From Zanthoxylum bungeanum (Eukaryota; Streptophyta; Magnoliopsida; Sapindales; Rutaceae): DNA of 64,000 nt. The notes below the pieces were generated by a model. That model searched no databases. It was not told the DNA's origin and saw only the letters and a list, made by a program, of their open reading frames with translations. Position 1 is the stretch's first letter, and the number at the start of each line of letters is the position of its first letter. Shown one piece after another: positions 9,730 through 20,227 of the stretch. The DNA lies in NCBI GenBank assembly GCA_019454045.1, contig SKCR01034827.1, positions 17,116 to 81,115 of the forward strand. Direction: 5' to 3'. The translations under genes were made by a program, and so were the position numbers.

Positions 9730-11989
9730 TCAACTGGTTAACAATAACTGGATGTCTGTAGGATAATCTCCCACCCAGATTACATGATTAGCACAATTAA
9801 CAGCAGCACTCGTTAAGGAGTGAGCTAAATAATTGTCTTCTCTATAAATATGAGACACTACCACCTTCTTATACGTTTTCATAATCTCCAAAATGTCTTC
9901 AATTGTCCATACTATCTCCAGAATACTGTCGTATTTACTCAACAATAAATTAGTCACTTGTAATGAATCCGACTCCACTATTAACGGCAAGAAAACTTCT
10001 CTTACAGCATTTTGCAACCTAAAAAGCATGGCCTCCGCTTCGAGCAACGCTACGTCCTGATAGAGCTTGGAATTCCTCATACCCACCATCATTATATTTC
10101 CTTATGCGTCTTTAACAACAGCTTTTAGGCCAGCCATATTAAGATGTCTATGAGTTGAGGCATCCACATTGAGTTTGTACCACCCCACAGGCGGGACTTT
10201 CCAAGGAGCCTTTCTAGGATTTTCGCCTAAACACCTTTGTTTCATGGTGTCCCCGATCAGCCTCTTGAAAGCTTCAACTGTAGCTTCAACTCTGACGTTA
10301 ATTACCTCATAGCTAATTGGTTTCCCCTGCATGACGAAGGAATTCCTCTCTGTCCAAATTGACCAACATGCAGCCACCACCCGTTCCAGAACATCCTCAT
10401 TTCCTTCTGCAGCCTCCATCAGTACCCCCAAAACATCCCGTGAATCACCCTCCCAGTATTTCCTCACTAGACCAGTACGCTTCCATACCTGCTTAGCCCA
10501 CTTATAGATGAATAAAGCGTGAACCACGTCCTCTTTTGATCTCATACATCTCTGACACAGCAAGCAATGTGTTATATTTCTTTTCCCCAGATTGGTTGTA
10601 GTAGGGAGAATATTTTGAGCAGCTCTCCATATGAATATCTTCACTTTTTATGGCAGGTTGAGCTTCCAAATAATATTCCACTGATTCTTAGTTGTTTCCG
10701 AACTAGAGGGATTTTCCGAGTATTTCATTCTAAAAGCAACATGGTATCAGCTTTTAACCAAGTAATCTCATTTGTTATCATAGTGCCAACACATCTTATC
10801 CTTCTGCGACTTTCTTGGTAAATGAATGTTATTAATAATTTCCACATCATCTTTAACAAAATTGGCTCGCATGAGCTCCATATGCCATTGTTGATTTTTG
10901 GTGATCAACTCAGCCACCATAGAATCCTCATTTAGTCTGCGAGGTGATATAGGCTTGAAGGTACTTGGTCTTGGGATCCAATTCCTGGAATAAACTTTAA
11001 TGTTCTGCATGTTGCCAACTCTCCATCTGAAACCTTGTTGTATCATACTTCTACCCCATAGAATACTTCTCCAAACGTATGACGGGTTTGAGCCTGCCTG
11101 AGCCTCAAGAAAACCAGAATTTTTGAAGTATCTAGCATTTAGAACTTTAGCCACCAATGATTCAGGTTTTTGCATTAGCATGGTTGAAGCATGAGATATC
11201 CCTAAAACCCATCCCTATCTATTCTTGGTTTGGCACATACTACTTCATTTCTTCCAGTGAATGCATTTCTTCTCTTCTGTTGAGCCCCACCAAAACCTGG
11301 CCACTCCAGCTTGTATATCATCACACAGGCCCTGAGGGATCCTGAAAACACTCATAGTATAAGTCGGAACAGCTTGAGCCACTGCCTTGATAAACATTTC
11401 TTTTCCCCCACTCGAAAATAGCTTACTCTGCCAACTTGAAATCTTTTTAACACCCTGATCTTGATATCATTGAAGAAAGATTTTTTCCTCCTACCAATCA
11501 TAGATGGCAGGCCTAAATATCTCTCATGCCTAGCAACCACATCAAAATTTAGGATATTCTTTACCTCAGCTACTTGATATTCTGAAACATTCTCGCTAAA
11601 GAACATAGATGATTTCTCGTAATTGAATATCTATCCCAAGGCAATGGCATATGCATCAAAGATAGCCTTTAATCTTCTACATTCTCGCACTTCCGCTCTT
11701 ACAAATAATAATATGTTATCCGCAAAGAGAAGATGGGAAATACTAAGGTTTTTGTTGAAATGCAGCCCGCGAATCATCTTTTTCTCTTCGGCATGTCTTA
11801 ACAAATTAGACAACCCCTCTGCACAAAGAAGGAAGAGATACGGCAATAATGGACAGCCTTGCCTTAAACCCCTCTGAGGCCTTACCATGCCCTTGGCCTG
11901 TCCATTTATTATAACTGAGAAAGAAGGTGTAGAGATGCAGTTCATCACAAGATCAATCCATCTTCTAGAGAATCCCATAGCATTCATAA
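9730..11989 (-). pseudogene. LINE ORF2 3' part: RT palm/thumb, zf-RVT and RNase H
   Basis: Minus-strand pieces in order: RT core at about 11989-11631 with INGQAKGMVRPQRGLRQGCP and the catalytic FADN box (normally FADD). Then comes LGLPSMIGRRKKSFFNDIK (about 11520), then the linker AEL...NNIHLPRK (about 10900), zf-RVT with the WRAAQNILPTTTNLGKR stretch (10644 down), and an RNase H domain with KLNVDAS, VESDSL and REDNYLAH (to 9730). Several stops and frameshifts separate these pieces, so it is dead. In the FADN box the second catalytic aspartate is Asn. It continues the frame broken at 19288 across the inserted LTR element. Confidence 0.85.
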
Positions 11990-12303
11990 CTTCCTGATGA
12001 GTGGTATTTATATCACTATTTCCCACTCATTTAACCTAATATTTTGTATAGTTTCTTGAGTTTTGTGAACGTTTTGATATGTTTTGTGTTATTTTGTAGA
12101 TAAATAAAGTTTGGAAAACATTGGAGGCAATTTGGGGCAAAAACGGACAAAAATGCGTCAACATGGATATTTTGGTCTTAAGCGCGTCGCGACGCCAAGC
12201 GTTCAGCGTCGCGACGTCTAAAATACGCCGAACAGTGCTAACGTGCGTCGGGTCCACAAATCAGAATCTGAGAAAAGTTTGACTTTGCTAAAATGCGCCG
12301 TGC

Positions 12304-12679
12304 CACGTGTCACCATCACAGCTGATCTGCTAACATGCGCCGTGCCACGTGTCAGCAATCTATGGTGCCGACAGTCATCATCGCCACGTGTCGCCACATC
12401 GTCTCCACGTCACCGCCATGTCATCAGCCACGTCAGCAAGTCAACAAGTGAAATTGCCACGTGTCGTGCCACATCATCATCAGCCAATCAAGAAGTGACA
12501 CGTGTCGCAAATCTATGGTGCCGACAGTCTCTTTCCCACGTGTCGCCACGTCACCGCCACGTCAGCATCAATTATTGGATATCCTATCCTTATCTGACAC
12601 GTGGCGGATAAGAATCTTAGCGACCAATCAGAAGCCGCCACGTGTCACAATAATTGAAGCCCAACCACTCTGCCACGTG
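12304..12679 (+). promoter_or_regulatory. G-box/ABRE-like array in LTR U3 (left LTR)
   Basis: CACGTG occurs at 12304, 12346, 12385, 12458, 12499, 12537, 12598, 12639 and 12674, mostly as CCACGTGTC. Many CCACGTCA/CCACGTCG half-type ACGT cores lie between. The last box is 118 bases upstream of the TATA. In plants such cores bind bZIP (ABF/GBF) and bHLH (PIF/MYC) factors, and multiple copies usually give ABA, stress or light response. The function here is inferred. Confidence 0.8.
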
Positions 12680-12796
12680 TCACCTTATCATCTTATCCAG
12701 AATCTTCAAACCAGCGAACCAGAGCGTGCCACGTCGACAAATCCAGCGTCGCGATGCTGAGGACCTGGCGTCGCGACGCTGGATCCTACCGAGGCC

Positions 12797-12802
12797 TATA
12801 AA
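12797..12802 (+). promoter_or_regulatory. TATA box of the left Athila-like LTR
   Basis: TATAAA in the context GGCCTATAAATTGAG. The same context is at 17956-17961 in the right LTR. It lies just after the G-box array and in the same orientation as the PBS and ORF. Confidence 0.8.
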
Positions 12803-14132
12803 TTGAGCTCGAGATTTCAGAATTCATTGCACCTTCCTCTCTCTTCAATTCCTTCTAAAGATAGAGTTTTTCTCTCTAGATTCTTTAGTTTTTTTAGTTT
12901 TTTTTATTTTTAGTTTTTAGTTTTGTAAATAATTTTAATTACGTTTTGTAATAATTGTAATTTAATTTTTACTTTTTACAGTTTTTTCTATTTACCATGA
13001 GGAGGTAACTTCTCCAGCTAGGGTGAAAGGTAATTCTTTTACTGTTACTATTTAGATTAATCTCCCTTAAAAATAATATATTCACTATTTAAAATATTGA
13101 CTTAAAAAAGATACCGCCAGATTGGTCGGTTGGTAATTTAATTTTGATTCCACCTTTATGGCTGGTTGGACTTAATTTGACTTAATCAGGATACCGCCTA
13201 TATGGTCGGTTAATATTATTATCACAAGTTTATATATTTTTATGGGAGATATCTAAATTAGTAGTAGTAAAAGTAATTCCTTTGACCTTAGTATTTTATT
13301 TTATTTTACTTTTCAGTTTTACTTTATGTCTTTTACTTTTCAGTATTTTTACTTTATGTCTTTTACTTTTAAGTTGTTACTAGCCCTAGTTATGTGTTAG
13401 TTATCTGGGGTTGTGATGAATTCTAATATCACCGGTTTATAAGGGGTTATTTTATAGTTTGGGTAATTTAAAGGTTTACTTATTAAGTCTTAAGCTTAAT
13501 GCTTCTTGTTGTCTGATCACCAATAAGATTGATGTGGTAAATCTAAAATGAACTAGACATAGGGATTTTAGGTTTCAGCCTTAGATTTAATAGCCCACGA
13601 TCTTCCTTGAGGATAGATAACCCTTTAATAGATTTCCTTACAGGATAGGAATATACCTGTCGGGCGGGGGTAGCCATAATTGGAACTTAAACTTAATGAA
13701 TCCAGATAATTTGGTTGACATAGACATATGGTTCAATTGGGTTAAACTGGGTATTTGCGTCTGACCATCGACAGAGGCTTTTGCATAATTTAGTGTTCCA
13801 GGTTAGTAAACTGATTTATTACACAAACATAAAATAACCACTTCATCTTTTAAATGATATTAGAATGATTCACGACCGTAGATCTCTGTGTCCTTTGTTA
13901 TTTTCCTTAGTATTTTCTTTTGTCTTTTTATTTATTTATTTATTTTGTAAAACCACATTCAACCAATCAAACAATCATTCTCTTCTCCATTTAATTAGAT
14001 ATTTGTAAATAAATAGATTCAACAATTAATAACAACAGTAGGAATTAAGTCCTCGTGGGATCGATATTTTTATACTACTTGAACGATACGTGCGCTTGCG
14101 TTATACGTGTGTGTTTACGCCGGTCAAGTTTT

Positions 14133-14150
14133 TGGCGCCGTTGCCGGGGA
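14133..14150 (+). other. Primer binding site (tRNA-Asp type)
   Basis: TGGCGCCGTTGCCGGGGA, six bases after the left LTR, complements the 3' end of plant tRNA-Asp including CCA. This is the PBS known from Athila and related gypsy elements. Confidence 0.9.
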
Positions 14151-14262
14151 CTTATATTTCTTGAGTTGTTAATTTTGAAACTATCTAATTTACTTGTATC
14201 TAATTTTCTTTATTTTTATTTGTAATTTTTATTTCTTTCTTTTATTTTCAGGTGGTTGAAAA

Positions 14263-15510
14263 ATGGAACACTACTGGGAGATTGAGAGATTACGAGCGTT
14301 ACAAGAAGATACACCCCAAATCTGGGAGCAACAGTCCGATTTTCTGAGGCCTGTTGTACAGCCCAACGACTATCACTGGATGCCAGAACCAAGCAATACC
14401 ACATTTGCTCAACAGAACGAAATGGGAATATGTGTAATATGTGATAGTAACCACCCGAGCGATCAATGTATATACCTTTCAGAGTGGCATAATTTTCAGA
14501 ATCATTCAAAGTATGAAAAACCATCACATTTTCCATCTTATCCACCATCCATATGCGATTTTCATCAACAAATAGAACCATCAGAGGAAGATCAGTTGTT
14601 AAACATGCTCAAAGATATGTTTGAGTTGGATGAAATGCTTGAAACAAGCCAGAATCAATTGGAAAGTATTCAGAGACAATCAGAATTCATTCAGAGGATG
14701 ACAGATAAAATGAGACAATTCACAGAAAACCAGGACTACATACCTCAAGAACCAGTTTCAGATGACACTGATGAAGCCTTCAAATACCAATCATTTCACA
14801 ATGACACTTTAACAGAGGAGGAGGCTGAGCAGTATCAACAACCAGAGGTATCAGTTCAGGAGCCCGAACCGGTAAAGTCTCAATTTGACTTTTATTATTC
14901 AGATTCTGACGAGGATGAAGCTGATCTATTTGTACCAACTGCACCAACAACGGAGGATCAAACATTCAATCCTCAAAATGAAGATCTTGGAGCATGTTTT
15001 ACCATGATGTTTGAAGAAGATCTATCTGAACCATCCATTCCAGTCATATCAGAGGATGAATACCTAATGTCAGAAACATCTTTGCATCCTCTGGTTGACA
15101 ATTTTGAAGCATGTATTTCACAGATGACAGATGAAGAGCTGAATACAAAAATTTTAAAATTCATCTGTGAAGAAAATGTGGAGAAAGAAGCAAAGCAAAT
15201 AGAGAAGCAAATGTCTGACCTTAATAAAGATCCAGAGCATTCAGGAGAAACATCGCTGTTTTGGGGAGTACAAATCAAAGATATCACCCAGAAGCTTGAC
15301 AGAATGGAACTTCCATTCCAAGTCAAGCACCATATAAGACCTCCTGATTTTCTTTCTTTCTTTGCAGGAACCACTGGAACAACAATGAGTAAAAAGGTGG
15401 CACGAGCACTGAATGGGACAAAACTCTTTTTGCCACCTTACTGTTGGAAGAGACCCTTCAAAGCAACGCTCACGGGATTGTTTTTGATCGGACATCTAAA
15501 ACGACATTGA
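14263..15510 (+). CDS. Gag-derived acidic protein of the Athila-like element, 415 aa
   Basis: An uninterrupted frame starts at ATG 14263, 113 bases after the PBS. Near the N-terminus is a zinc-knuckle-like CVICDSNHPSDQC (residues 57-69, CX2CX3HX4C), close to the gag knuckles of Athila elements. The middle (about 105-300) is very rich in Asp, Glu and Gln, with a probable coiled coil around 110-150 and repeated 'ACFTMMFEED / ACISQMTDEE' blocks. The end is basic. No protease, RT or integrase follows. It may be a gag remnant that lost its capsid domain, or a protein evolved in this non-autonomous family. The lack of stops over 1.25 kb, when neighbouring element genes are broken, argues it was intact at insertion. 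Its function is unknown. Confidence 0.7.
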   Translation: MEHYWEIERLRALQEDTPQIWEQQSDFLRPVVQPNDYHWMPEPSNTTFAQQNEMGICVICDSNHPSDQCIYLSEWHNFQNHSKYEKPSHFPSYPPSICDFHQQIEPSEEDQLLNMLKDMFELDEMLETSQNQLESIQRQSEFIQRMTDKMRQFTENQDYIPQEPVSDDTDEAFKYQSFHNDTLTEEEAEQYQQPEVSVQEPEPVKSQFDFYYSDSDEDEADLFVPTAPTTEDQTFNPQNEDLGACFTMMFEEDLSEPSIPVISEDEYLMSETSLHPLVDNFEACISQMTDEELNTKILKFICEENVEKEAKQIEKQMSDLNKDPEHSGETSLFWGVQIKDITQKLDRMELPFQVKHHIRPPDFLSFFAGTTGTTMSKKVARALNGTKLFLPPYCWKRPFKATLTGLFLIGHLKRH

Positions 15511-17154
15511 AACCTCCTTAACAGATGAATTTCAGTCACGTCTGGCTAAAGACGAAAAATTTAGCGCTAGCAGGGAGGCAACCCATGCAATTTGTTGTAA
15601 TATTTGTTTTCATATTTTGTGTGAACTTTTTAATTTTGTGTGTTATTTTTGTAGGGAAAAGCACAAACGGAGCATTTTTAGACAGAAGGAATGGTGTTTG
15701 GCAAAAATGAAAGCTAATTCATTAGCGATGGCTGAATAATGAATGGATTCTTGAACGCATCCTAATGGATTTATATACCAAACGAGTAGCGTATTGCGTA
15801 CACAATTCCGTTGTCTTAATTATTGCTATGATTCGCTTTTCTATTGTAGATTTTCAGCTAACCAGGTACGACCTTCTTAACTCTCCTATTACTGTTTAAG
15901 ACATTGGGGACAATGTCTCATTTAGGTTTGGGGGAGGAAATTAGTTGATTAGTACCTTGTTTTTAGTTTGTGTGTTATTTTTATTTTTAGTTCAAAATTT
16001 AGCGAAAAATACAAAAAAATTGAAATTTTTTCAAAAATTACAATAATATTTGTGTTTTTAATTTGACCAAAAAGGTGAAATTGGTAAGAGATAGCCGAGT
16101 AAGGAGTTTCCACTCCTGATACGTATCTCAAGCCTATTTTCAAAACAAGTTAATTTTTGTTTATTTCATTTTAAATTATTTAATTTGTGAATTCTCCTTA
16201 AAACGGACTAAAAGGAATCTTCTTATGCTCAATTGATAGATATTATCAACATATATAGTAACATACGGACATGAGCTAAAATTGAAAAGTTTGTAATATT
16301 CAGTGCTCTAGTTTAATTGGAGGAAACATCTCAAAAAGCAATGGAGTAAAAAAAAAAAACGTCTGAGATCCGAGTTATTAAGTCTGTAAGGGTGTTTTTA
16401 AACACCTAGTGCCCTAAAACCAACTGGTTTGGGAGTCATTGGCCCAAAGCTCGCTACATGGATCAAAGATGCTGCAAAAAATATATATATCTGAAGTCTG
16501 AGTAATTAAGTCCGTAGGGGTGTCTTAACACCTGGTGCCCTAAAGCCAACTGGTTTGGGAGCCACCTACCCAACACTCACTACATAGATGGAAGATATTG
16601 TATATAAATAAAAAATAGAAAAAAAAAATCAAAGAAAAAATCAGAAAAATGAGAAAAATTATTCCATTGCTATAAAAAAAGGTGCGAAATCTGATAGAAC
16701 TTTAGGACAAAAATATTACTCTCTTATCAACTGCACTTATGACTGTTGTGGGCAAAAATGAGTTGATTAATATTTTGTTGGCTGTGTATATGGAGAATGG
16801 TAAATATAATCGGAGAATTTACTTATTCTGTAATTTAGAATGAAACAAAACAACTAGTAACTTGGAGTAGAAGTTTCACTTGATTAGTCACTAACTTCTC
16901 TTTTCTCTTGTCTTTTTGCTTTTGTGTGCATTAGTTTTAACTAACTTTTTACTTTTGTAAAATGTTTGTGGGTATCATTGCTGTAAACCCTCACGAGACT
17001 ACAACTCGTCCACTAGGGACACCTAGGGGTTTAAAGGCTTGTTGCATACGCTAAATGCAACCGTGATCTCTACGAAAGTGGCTTAGTTAATTTATTTATG
17101 TTATTTTACTATATGTTTTGCTCGAGGACTAGCAAAATGTTAGGTTTGGGGGTG
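15511..17154 (+). other. Non-coding internal region and PPT of the Athila-like element
   Basis: No substantial ORF. AGCGCTAGCAGGGAGGCAAC (near 15563) is a motif I associate with the post-pol region of Athila/Tat elements. About 120-bp imperfect direct repeats lie at about 16360-16480 and 16490-16610 (shared CCAACTGGTTTGGGAG). The region ends with GAGGACTAGCAAAATG and the purine tract GGTTTGGGGGTG against the right LTR. It implies that pol and any env region were deleted between gag and here. Confidence 0.75.
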
Positions 17155-19282
17155 TGATGAGTGGTATTTATATCACTGTTTCCCACTCATTTAACCTAAT
17201 ATTTTGTATAGTTTCTTGAGTTTTGTGAACGTTTTGATTGTTTTGTGTTATTTTGTAGATAAATAAAGTTTGGAAAGCATTGGAGGCAATTTGGGGCAAA
17301 AACAGACAAAAATGCGTCAACATGGATATTTTGGTCTTAAGCGCGTCGCGACGTCTAAAATACGCCTAACAGTACTAACGTGCGCCGGGTCCACAAATCA
17401 GAATTTGAGAAAAGTTTGACTTTGCTAAAATGTGACGTGCCACGTGTCACCATCACAGCTGATCTGCTAACATGTGCCGTGCCACGTGTCAGCAATCTAT
17501 GGTGCCGACAGTCATCATCGCCACGTGTCGCCACGTCGTCTCCACGTCACCGCCATGTCATCAGCCACGTCAGCAAGTCAACAAGTCAAATTGCCACGTG
17601 TCGTGCCACATCATCATCAGCCAATCAGGAAGTGACACGTGTCGCAAATCTATGGTGCCGACAGTCTCTTTCCCACGTGTCGCCACGTCGTCGCCACGTC
17701 ACCGCCACGTCAGCGCCACGTCAGCATCAATTATTGGATATCCTATCCTTATCTGACACGTGGCGGATAAGAATCTCAGCGACCAATCAGAAGCCGCCAC
17801 GTGTCACAATAATTGAAGCCCAACCACTCTGCCACGTGTCACCTTATCATCTTATCCAGAATCTTCAAACCAGCGAACCAGAGCGTGCCACGTCGACAAA
17901 TCCAGCGTCGCGACGCTCAGGACCTGGCGTCGCGACGCTGGATCCTACCGAGGCCTATAAATTGAGCTCGAGATTTCAGAATTCATTGCACCTTCCTCTC
18001 TCTTCAATTCCTTCTAAAGAGAGAGTTTCTCTCTCTAGATTCTTTAGTTTTTTTTATTTTTAGTTTTAGTTTTGTAAATAATTTTAATTACGTTTTGTAA
18101 TAATAGTAATTTAATTTTTAATTTTTACTTTTTACAGTTTTTACTATTTACCATGAGGAGGTAACTTCTCCAGCTATGGTGAAAGGTAATTCTTTTACGG
18201 TTACTATTCAGATTAATCTCCCTTAAAAATAATATATTCACTATTTAAAATATTGACTTAAAAAGGATACCGCCAGATTGGTCGGTTGGTAATTTAATTT
18301 TGATTCCGCCTTTATGGCTGGTTGGACTTAATTTGACTTAATCAGGATACCGCCTATATGGTCGGTTGGTATTATTATCACAAGTTTATATATTATTTTA
18401 TGGGAGATATCTAAATTAGTAGTAGTAAAAGTAATTCATTTTACCTTAGCATTTTATTTTATTTTACTTTTCAGTTTTACTTTATGTCTTTTACTTTTCA
18501 GTATTTTTACTTTATGTCTTTTACTTTTAAGTTGTTACTAGCCCTAGTTATGTGTTAGTTATCTGAGGTGTGATGAATTCTAATATCACCGGTTTATAAG
18601 GGGTTATTTTATAGTTTGGGTAATTTAAAGGTTTACTTATTAAGTCTTAAGCTTAATGCTTCTTGTTGTCTGATCACCAATAAGATTGATGTGGTAAATC
18701 TAAAATGAACTAGACATAGGGATTTTAGGTTTCAGCCTTAGATTTAATAGCTCACGATCTTCCTTGAGGATAGATAACCCTTTAATATATTTCCTTACAG
18801 GATAGGAATATACCTGTCGGGCGGGGGTAGCCATAATTGGAACTTAAACTTAATGAATCCAGATAATTTGGTTGACATAGACATATGGTTCAATTGGGTT
18901 AAACTGGGTATTTGCGTCTGACCATCGACAGAGGCTTTTGCATAATTTAGTGTTCCAGGTTAGTAACTGATTTATTACACAAATATAAAATAACCACTTC
19001 ATCTTTTAAATGATATTAGAATTATTCACGACCCTAGATCTTTGTGTCCTTTGTTATTTTCCTTAGTATTTTCTTTTGTCTTTTTATTTATTTATTTATT
19101 TTGTAAAACCACATTCAACCAATCAAACAATCATTCTCTTCTCCATTTAATTAGATATTTGTAAATAAATAGATTCAACAATTAATAACAACAGTAGGAA
19201 TTAAGTCCTCGTGGGATCGATATTTTTATACTACTTGAACGATACGTGCGCTTGCGTTATACGTGTGTGTTTACGCCGGTCA
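17155..19282 (+). repeat. 3' LTR of the Athila-like element
   Basis: Nine CACGTG boxes run from 17441 to 17838 and the TATA is at 17956-17961. Compared with the left LTR it lacks 22 bases between two GTCGCGACG words and has extra GCCACGTC units near 17690-17720, so the ACGT-rich block is changing by short-repeat slippage. The 227-aa frame at 17380-18063 is a by-product of this repeat-rich DNA. Confidence 0.93.
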
Positions 19283-19287
19283 CTTCC

Positions 19288-20060
19288 CTCAAGAAACCCC
19301 ACTCCACCATATCATAGGCCTTGCTAATATCCATCTTTAACGCCACCAAGCCCTGTCTCTTTCCCTTTGCAGTTCTGATTTTGTGCAAGCATTCATACCC
19401 AATTATAACATTATCGGTAATAAGCCTTTGTGGGACAAAATCACTTTGATTGGGGGCAATCAGCAAGTGTAATAAAGTCTTTAGCCTATTAGTTATTGTC
19501 TTCGCAATAAGTCTATAAATCACATTACACAAGCTTATAGGTCTAAAATCCCCCTCTCTTGTCGGTTTTTCTACCTTTGAGATGAGAACTAAGTATGTGT
19601 GATTAAGAGCTGAGATATCACCTTTCTGATTCAGAATATGCAGGCACGTATGGAGCACACTTTGCTTAACTTCTGCCCAATGTTTTTGGTAAAAAGCTGC
19701 TGGGAGTCCATCTGGTCTAGGAGCTTTTGTAGGACACATCTGGGTTAACGCACTTGTGATCTCCTCCTCCGAGAAAGGTCTGTCCAATGACACATTCATC
19801 TCTTCTGTAACTTTCCTATTCATTCCCCCCCCCCCCAAACTCTCTATTTTGACTTCCTTTAATGTATTCCAGGCCTGTGCCATAGCAGCTTTGAGCCCCT
19901 CTCTATTAATTCCTCTAGCAAGAAGAATTTTCCCCACTAAACATCCAGCCACAATTCTTTCTCCCGTCTCCCTCATCTTTTCCATAAAAACTACTTTGTC
20001 TTCCGTATCCTCTCGCAGTGAGATTTGCTTACATTTCCTTACCAAATCCTCTGTATCCAT
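19288..20060 (-). pseudogene. LINE ORF1 N-terminus fused to reverse transcriptase
   Basis: From ATG 20060 the first 75 or so residues (MDTEDLVRKCKQISL ... CLVGKILLARGINREGLK ... VKIESLGG) look like the DUF4283 start of plant LINE ORF1. They run directly, at a GGGG tract, into ORF2 sequence: LDRPFSEEEITSALTQM, KAPRPDGLPAAFYQKHW, then DFRPISLCNVIYRLIAK and KMDISKAYDMVEW of the RT fingers and palm. The rest of ORF1 and all of the endonuclease are missing. The junction is at the C-run at about 19826-19838 on the plus strand. The frame is open until the LTR element cuts it at WGFLREV. Confidence 0.8.
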
Positions 20061-20227
20061 ATCACCAGCTTTTCAATACCCCCGCAACTGACCTCCGAAA
20101 TAGAAGAAAGATAACCACTAGTGAAAACACAATGATAGAAAACGAGGCAAGAAGGCTCGATAAAAAGCTTCCATTCTAAAGCCTTTTACTAAGAAAAGGA
20201 TTTCAAAGAAAGAAAATTAGTGTGTTC
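20061..20227 (-). other. LINE 5' leader
   Basis: About 165 bases between the right target duplication and the ATG show no coding potential. This is consistent with a 5' untranslated leader, so the LINE is probably not 5'-truncated despite its internal deletion. Confidence 0.55.

Larger units (their letters stand above)
11995..14126 (+). repeat. 5' LTR of the Athila-like element
   Basis: Starts TGATGAGTGG and ends CGCCGGTCA. The U3 holds four copies of the palindrome GCGTCGCGACGC or close variants (12184, about 12206, 12746, 12768) and nine CACGTG boxes. A TATA box is at 12797. It carries 22 bases, between the first two palindromes, that LTR2 lacks. Confidence 0.93.
11990..19287 (+). mobile_element. 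Non-autonomous Athila-like Ty3/gypsy LTR retrotransposon nested in the LINE
   Basis: LTRs at 11995-14126 and 17155-19282 (about 2.13 kb each, roughly 98% alike by eye) are flanked by CTTCC at 11990-11994 and 19283-19287. A PBS matching the 3' end of plant tRNA-Asp lies at 14133-14150 and a G-rich PPT ends at 17154. Between them are one acidic gag-like ORF and about 1.6 kb of non-coding DNA, including the motif AGGGAGGCAACCCATG (near 15570) seen in Athila/Tat relatives. No pol is present. Removing it rejoins the LINE reading frame (WGFLREV to MNAMGFS). Confidence 0.93.

Noticed and set aside
14263..15510. Host gene (Gln/Asp/Glu-rich transcription regulator)
   Set aside because: It lies between matched LTRs just after a PBS and has a gag-type zinc knuckle, so an element gene is more likely.
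17380..18063. 227-aa frame in the right LTR
   Set aside because: It is made by the G-box repeat block and U3/R sequence of the LTR. The left LTR breaks the same frame, and there is no domain.
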